From the NCBI GenBank assembly GCA_051003795.1, contig JBPCKZ010000251.1, positions 1 through 52,580 on the forward strand: a DNA stretch of 52,580 bases, read 5' to 3'. Position 1 is the first letter of the stretch; each line of letters starts with the position of its first letter. Shown here one piece after another: positions 49,086 to 52,580 of this stretch. The position numbers and the translations under genes are program-made. Source of the stretch: JALYXS01 sp051003795. GTDB lineage: Bacteria; Acidobacteriota; Terriglobia; Bryobacterales; Bryobacteraceae. The notes beneath the pieces were generated by a model. That model was not told the DNA's origin and searched no databases. It was given only the letters and a program-made list of their open reading frames with translations.

Positions 49086-50378
49086 TCAATCCCGATCGCC
49101 CGTTGCACTCTGTTTCGTGATGCGTTCGGCGTTGAGATAAGGCCGCAGCGCTTCGGGAACCACCACGCTGCCATCCTTCTGTTGATAGTTCTCGACGATT
49201 GCCACCCACGTCCGCCCGATCGCCAGGCCGCTTCCGTTGATGGTGTGCGCGAACTCCGATTTTCCTTTCGCGCCCTTGAAGCGAATGTTCGCGCGCCGCG
49301 CCTGAAATGCCTCGAAATTCGAGCACGAAGAAATCTCTTTGTAATCGTTTTGGCCCGGCAGCCATACCTCGATGTCGAAGGTTTTCGCCGATGAGAATCC
49401 CATGTCGCCCGTCGAGAGCACGACGGTGCGGTAAGGCAGTCCCAGACGTTGAAGAATGTTTTCCGCATCGGCGGTCAGCTTCTCGTGTTCGGCATAGCTC
49501 TGTTCGGGGCGCGTGAATTTCACCAGTTCCACCTTTTGAAACTGATGTTGGCGAATGATTCCGCGCACGTCGCGTCCGTACGAACCGGCTTCGCTGCGGA
49601 AGCAGGCTGTGTACGCGCACAGATCGATCGGCAGCCGTTCGCCGTCGAGCACTTCGTCGCGAAACAGATTCGTCACGGGCACTTCCGCCGTGGGGATCAG
49701 CCACAAGTCGTGGTTCTCGCACTTGAATAGATCGTCCCCGAATTTCGGAAGGTTCCCGGTGCCGAACAGGCTTGCCGAGTTCACCAGGTAAGGCGGAAGC
49801 ACTTCGGTGTAGCCGTGCTCGCGCGTGTGCACGTCGAGCATGAAATTGGCGAGTGCGCGCTCAAGCTTCGCGCCCATGCCCCAATACACGGCAAACCGGG
49901 CGCCGGCGATCTTGGCGGCGCGCTCCATGTCGAGAATGCCGAGTTCGGGGCCGAGATCCCAATGGGCTTTCGGCTCGAAATCGAAGTCGCGAGGCGCGCC
50001 GAAACGCCGGATCTCGACGTTGTCGGCCGCCGTGCGGCCCACGGGTACTGTCTCGTGGGGCAGATTTGGGATCCCCGCCAGAAGTTCACGGAACTCGTCG
50101 TCAAGCGTTTTGACTTGTTCGTCGAGCAGCTTGATGCGATCGCCGGTTTCACGCACCTTGGCTTGGCTTTCCGCCGTATCGACGCCCTGTTTGCGCAGCT
50201 TGGCTATCTCCGCGCTCGCGTGATTGCGCTCGGACTTAAGTTCTTCCGCTTCCGTGATGGCCGCGCGACGGCGCTTATCGAGATCGCGGAAACCGTCAAG
50301 CGCCAGTGCATTGCCGCGCGTCGCCAACCGCGCCGTAACCGCTTCCAGGTTGGCGCGGAAGAACGCGAGGTCGTGCAT
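49086..50378 (-). CDS. serS: Seryl-tRNA synthetase
   Basis: 430 residues, the usual length. N-terminal long coiled-coil arm (about 25-105, RRAAITEAEELKSERNHASA, DRIKLLDEQVKTLDDEF) that grips the tRNA long variable arm. Class II catalytic core: motif 2 FRSEAGSYGRDVRGIIRQHQ, motif 3 NGSGLAIGRTWVAIVENYQ. TAEVPVTNLF and SSCSNFEAFQARRANIRF are typical of SerRS. Essential cytoplasmic enzyme attaching serine to tRNA-Ser and tRNA-Sec. Confidence 0.97.
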   Translation of the reverse strand: MHDLAFFRANLEAVTARLATRGNALALDGFRDLDKRRRAAITEAEELKSERNHASAEIAKLRKQGVDTAESQAKVRETGDRIKLLDEQVKTLDDEFRELLAGIPNLPHETVPVGRTAADNVEIRRFGAPRDFDFEPKAHWDLGPELGILDMERAAKIAGARFAVYWGMGAKLERALANFMLDVHTREHGYTEVLPPYLVNSASLFGTGNLPKFGDDLFKCENHDLWLIPTAEVPVTNLFRDEVLDGERLPIDLCAYTACFRSEAGSYGRDVRGIIRQHQFQKVELVKFTRPEQSYAEHEKLTADAENILQRLGLPYRTVVLSTGDMGFSSAKTFDIEVWLPGQNDYKEISSCSNFEAFQARRANIRFKGAKGKSEFAHTINGSGLAIGRTWVAIVENYQQKDGSVVVPEALRPYLNAERITKQSATGDRD

Positions 50379-50441
50379 TGGTAGATGTTAGCAAGACGAA
50401 GCGATCAAGTTGGGTTTGGAAAAAAAGGGTAAGGCGGCGGA

Positions 50442-50573
50442 CTATTCTTCTTCGTCCTCTACAGCGACCGGCTCTAAATCTTCGGCTTCGAAAACTTCGC
50501 GGCAGTCGAGACACTCGACGTAATCGATGCCATCTCGCCTGGCAATCATCAGCGTTCGGTTGTGGTCACACAT
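50442..50573 (-). CDS. 43-residue acidic Cys-rich microprotein
   Basis: MCDHNRTLMIARRDGIDYVE followed by CLDCREVFEAEDLEP and an acidic end (VEDEEE). Cys2, His4, Cys21 and Cys24 are spaced like a small zinc ribbon or knuckle. It begins with ATG at 50573 and ends with TAG at 50442. It lies upstream of serS on the same strand, with a 63-base gap, and divergent from hemB. No strong ribosome binding site is visible. The ordered motif and codon-biased composition argue for a real gene. Function unknown; zinc binding is inferred. Confidence 0.65.
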   Translation of the reverse strand: MCDHNRTLMIARRDGIDYVECLDCREVFEAEDLEPVAVEDEEE

Positions 50574-50685
50574 AAAAAAATCGAGATAGGATTCATTTTA
50601 GTCGTCCCAAGCGCCATGTCAAGTGCGCCTGGGAGCATTTTGCAAGGCAATTTGATCGCCGTTTCGCGCGATACAATTCGAATCG

Positions 50686-51654
50686 GTGCCTTTTCCGATC
50701 CATCGCGCGCGAAGGCTGCGCTCCAGCGAACCCATTCGCGCGCTGGTGCGCGAAACGCGCCTCCATCCCGAGCAGTTTATCCTCCCTCTTTTTGTGTGTC
50801 CGGGAGAAGGCGTGAGGCGTGAAATCAGCTCGATGCCGGGCAATTTTCAACTCTCGATCGACGAATTCGTGAAAGAGTGCGAGGAGGTTCGATCGCTCGG
50901 AATCGGCGGCATCATCGTGTTTGGCCTGCCGGAATCGAAGGATGAGATGGCGTCCGGCGCGTACGCCGAAGATGGAATCGTACAGCGCGCGGTTCGCGCC
51001 GTGAAGCGCGCGATTCCGCAATTGCTCGTCATCACGGACGTGTGCAACTGCGAGTACACCAGTCACGGCCACTGCGGCAAAGTGGTCAATGGGGATGTCG
51101 ACAACGACGCGACGCTCGCTTGGCTGGCCGCTTCGGCGTTGTCGCACGCGCGCGCGGGCGCGAACATCGTCGCCCCCTCCGACATGATGGACGGCCGCGT
51201 TGCCGCCATTCGCAAGGAACTCGACGCCAATGGTTTTTCCGGCACGCCGATTCTTTCCTATGCGGCGAAGTTCGCCTCCGTCTTCTACGGGCCCTTCCGT
51301 GAGGCCGCCGAGTCGACGCCGCAGTTTGGAGACCGGCGCAGTTATCAGATGGACCCGGCGAACGGGCGCGAAGCCATGCGCGAGATCGCACTCGACCTGG
51401 AAGAAGGTGCGGACATGATTCTGGTCAAGCCCGCGATGCCGTATCTCGACCTGATCTATCGGGCGCGCGAGCGCTTCGACGTTCCCATCGGCGCTTATCA
51501 GGTGAGCGGTGAGTTTTCGATGATCGCGGCGGCCGCTCGCAATGGCTGGATCGATTACGATCGCGCCATGATGGAGAGCTTGATTTCGATCCGCCGCGCC
51601 GGGGCCGATTTCGTGCTCACTTATTTCGCGAAGGCGGCGGCGCGGCTGCTATAG
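50686..51654 (+). CDS. hemB: Delta-aminolevulinic acid dehydratase (porphobilinogen synthase)
   Basis: 322 residues from a GTG start. Condenses two 5-aminolevulinate molecules to porphobilinogen in haem synthesis. Seen: FILPLFVCPGEGVRREISSM, metal-binding loop VITDVCNCEYTSHGHCG with three cysteines (zinc-type enzyme), VAPSDMMDGRVAAIRKELD, and the Schiff-base lysines in LSYAAKFASVFYGPFREA and LVKPAMPYLD. The DRRSYQMDPANGREAMREIA stretch is diagnostic. Full length. No other haem gene is in the window, although the two DUF1549 proteins need covalent haem if their CxxCH motifs are used. Confidence 0.96.
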   Translation: MPFPIHRARRLRSSEPIRALVRETRLHPEQFILPLFVCPGEGVRREISSMPGNFQLSIDEFVKECEEVRSLGIGGIIVFGLPESKDEMASGAYAEDGIVQRAVRAVKRAIPQLLVITDVCNCEYTSHGHCGKVVNGDVDNDATLAWLAASALSHARAGANIVAPSDMMDGRVAAIRKELDANGFSGTPILSYAAKFASVFYGPFREAAESTPQFGDRRSYQMDPANGREAMREIALDLEEGADMILVKPAMPYLDLIYRARERFDVPIGAYQVSGEFSMIAAAARNGWIDYDRAMMESLISIRRAGADFVLTYFAKAAARLL

Positions 51655-51660
51655 CGCTCG

Positions 51661-52018
51661 CTACTTCCCGCCCTGCAACGCTCGAATACAAAACGCAATG
51701 TGCTCGTCCCGATCCAACCCGAGTTCGAGCGCGCCATTCACAATCTCGTCCCGGCTTACCGACCGCTCGAAGGCTTTGTCCTTCATCTTTTTCCGTACGG
51801 ATTTCACATCCGCTTCCATCACGCTCCGTTCCGCTTCACCAGCGCCACGGCCCCGATAAAGCCCGATAGCTCATCGCAGGCAAAAAGCGTCTTTTCGAGC
51901 AAGGAATCGCGCGACACGCCACTATGGTTCGCATGTGAAAGGATAGGCCGCCGGATATCGCCGGGCACGCCGCGCTCCGCCAGAATGGCTTCGCCTTTCA
52001 GGCGTAAATCTTTGCACG
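51661..52018 (-). pseudogene. HD-domain protein, C-terminal remnant with frameshift
   Basis: The frame starting near 52018 reads LRLKGEAILAERGVPGDIRR, PILSHANHSGVSRDSLLEKT and FACDELSGFIGAVALVK, then stops. After a one-base shift near 51830 the rest follows: ERSVMEADVKSVRKKMKDKA, FERSVSRDEIVNGALELGLD, DEHIAFCIRAL, ending TAG at 51661-51663. Adding one C there gives VALVKPERSVMEADVKS. This is the C-terminal two thirds of a small HD-superfamily phosphohydrolase. The N-terminus with the HD metal motif is replaced by a recombinase fragment, so the gene is truncated as well as frameshifted. Confidence 0.75.
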
Positions 52019-52171
52019 CTATTTGGCGTGAGACCGGGCCAGCTGCCGCGAGACAGTGGCAGGGTGAATTTTGAATAGGCGAGCGGCATCGGCGGCTGTT
52101 TTGTCACCCTTGGAAACCATCTTGTGGATCTCGGCCTGTTGTTGAGGCGACAGCTTTGGGGGCGCCCCCAT
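52019..52171 (-). pseudogene. Recombinase-type helix-turn-helix fragment
   Basis: A 50-residue open frame from ATG at 52171: GAPPKLSPQQQAEIHKMVSK, then GDKTAADAARLFKIHPATVS and RQLARSHAK, ending TAG. This is the C-terminal HTH_7-like domain of serine resolvases and invertases (G-PPKL-xQ then A-xLF-xHPATVSR). No catalytic N-terminal domain is seen upstream. It abuts the truncated HD gene, suggesting an old insertion or deletion joined them. Confidence 0.65.
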
Positions 52172-52222
52172 AAGCGCTAACTTAAAGGGTCTGCTCTCGG
52201 CTGAGGTTCCGCAAGACCGAAA

Positions 52223-52386
52223 TTAGAGAGAGACGACCACCTTCTTGGCGGACACGCCTTTCATCTGTAGATCGAGCCCGGCTTGTATGGAATAGAGCCC
52301 ATTTCCGACGACATACGGCTCCGGGGTGGCGACATATCGACCCTCCGCGAGGGGCCCGGGGGAGAAAATCCACGTAAACGACCCTA
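52223..52386 (-). pseudogene. C-terminal fragment of a secreted beta-rich protein
   Basis: An open frame without a start encodes GSFTWIFSPGPLAEGRYVAT, PEPYVVGNGLYSIQAGLDLQ and MKGVSAKKVVVSL, ending TAA at 52223-52225. The smooth alternation of hydrophobic and polar residues looks like real protein. Upstream in this frame there is a stop, and the DNA becomes the transposase fragment, so this is a truncated leftover. Family not recognised. Confidence 0.45.
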
Positions 52387-52580
52387 CTCACCTCGTTGTC
52401 CATCAGAGTAGTCCCGAAGATGAACTTCGAGCGGATATGCTGGGTGAGGAATTCCGATCAACTCCTCGGCATCGTAACTCTTCCCCCGGTCGGTCACCAG
52501 TACGCCTGCGTAATCGACCGGAATCAGTTCCCGAACCTCTTCGTTGCGATGCCGCGACCGGATCTGATACACCGTCTGGT
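52384..52580 (-). pseudogene. IS66-like transposase fragment (continues past window)
   Basis: The frame reads YQIRSRHRNEEVRELIPVDY and AGVLVTDRGKSYDAEELIGI. This resembles the DDE domain of IS66-type transposases, with the V-x-D-xx-SYD catalytic-strand motif. After about 52460 the similarity stops and a different tail (PLEVHLRDYSDGQRGE) runs to TGA at 52384. The 5' part lies beyond the window. Probably a truncated element, in line with the other fragments next to it. Confidence 0.55.

Noticed and set aside
1..52580. CRISPR array, rRNA operon, replication origin or prophage module
   Set aside because: No regularly spaced direct repeats, rRNA sequence, DnaA-box cluster or phage structural genes were seen on either strand.

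Overview
The window looks like chromosome of a high-GC soil acidobacterium, most likely of the Solibacter/Bryobacterales type. This is an inference from gene content: two DUF1549/DUF1553-DUF1501 cassettes, secreted proteins with haem-binding-type CxxCH motifs, an exported mannonate dehydratase-like protein, several amino acid permeases, a membrane spermidine-synthase-like protein and DinB-family proteins. No rRNA or species marker is present.

Layout. 1-1.1 kb: end of an acyl-CoA dehydrogenase, and a BrnT/BrnA toxin-antitoxin pair whose toxin carries a one-base frameshift. 1.1-6.8 kb: a VIT-type metal transporter and, divergent from it, a cassette of DUF1549/DUF1553, DUF1501 and HEAT-repeat proteins. 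6.8-12.4 kb: a minus-strand operon thiE - three amino acid permeases - dinB, several joined by overlaps. 12.5-15.7 kb: an ABC exporter whose permease is fused in frame to a complete amidohydrolase, the most unusual protein here. 16-17.4 kb: a secreted protein of unknown function and a gene-free stretch with several strong stem-loops (candidate structured RNA). 17.4-22.2 kb: housekeeping block mreB-mreC-mreD followed by groES-groL with a degenerate CIRCE operator. 22.4-26.2 kb: a frameshifted secreted protein, a TIR-membrane-TPR protein and the mannonate dehydratase-like protein.

26.3-30.7 kb is an accessory island on the minus strand: a pentapeptide-repeat/TIR protein, a tyrosine recombinase broken by one in-frame TGA, and an unrecognised 433-residue protein with a small downstream partner. 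30.7-37.4 kb returns to core genes: a class A PBP with a UB2H-like region, the ruins of a topoisomerase IB, a VOC protein, the spermidine-synthase-like membrane protein and DUF1697. 37.4-43.1 kb is a second DUF1501 - DUF1549/1553 - PPC-domain operon. 43.1-50.6 kb: HpaI aldolase, tRNA-Leu(CAG), a Phd-type antitoxin/PIN toxin pair with a clear TGTACA operator, tRNA-Val(GAC), SDR, DUF72, gamma-glutamyltransferase, DinB, serS and a 43-residue Cys-rich protein. 50.7-52.6 kb: hemB, then a graveyard of fragments (HD-domain protein, recombinase helix-turn-helix, secreted-protein tail, IS66-like transposase).

At least four genes (brnT, the 22.4 kb secreted protein, topoisomerase IB, HD protein) are broken by single-base shifts, some in homopolymers. 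Either decay or consensus error could explain these, and reads would be needed to decide. The topoisomerase also lacks about 90 codons and so is genuinely degraded. Coordinates of starts were chosen from start codons, ribosome binding sites, overlaps and family N-termini, not from a search.
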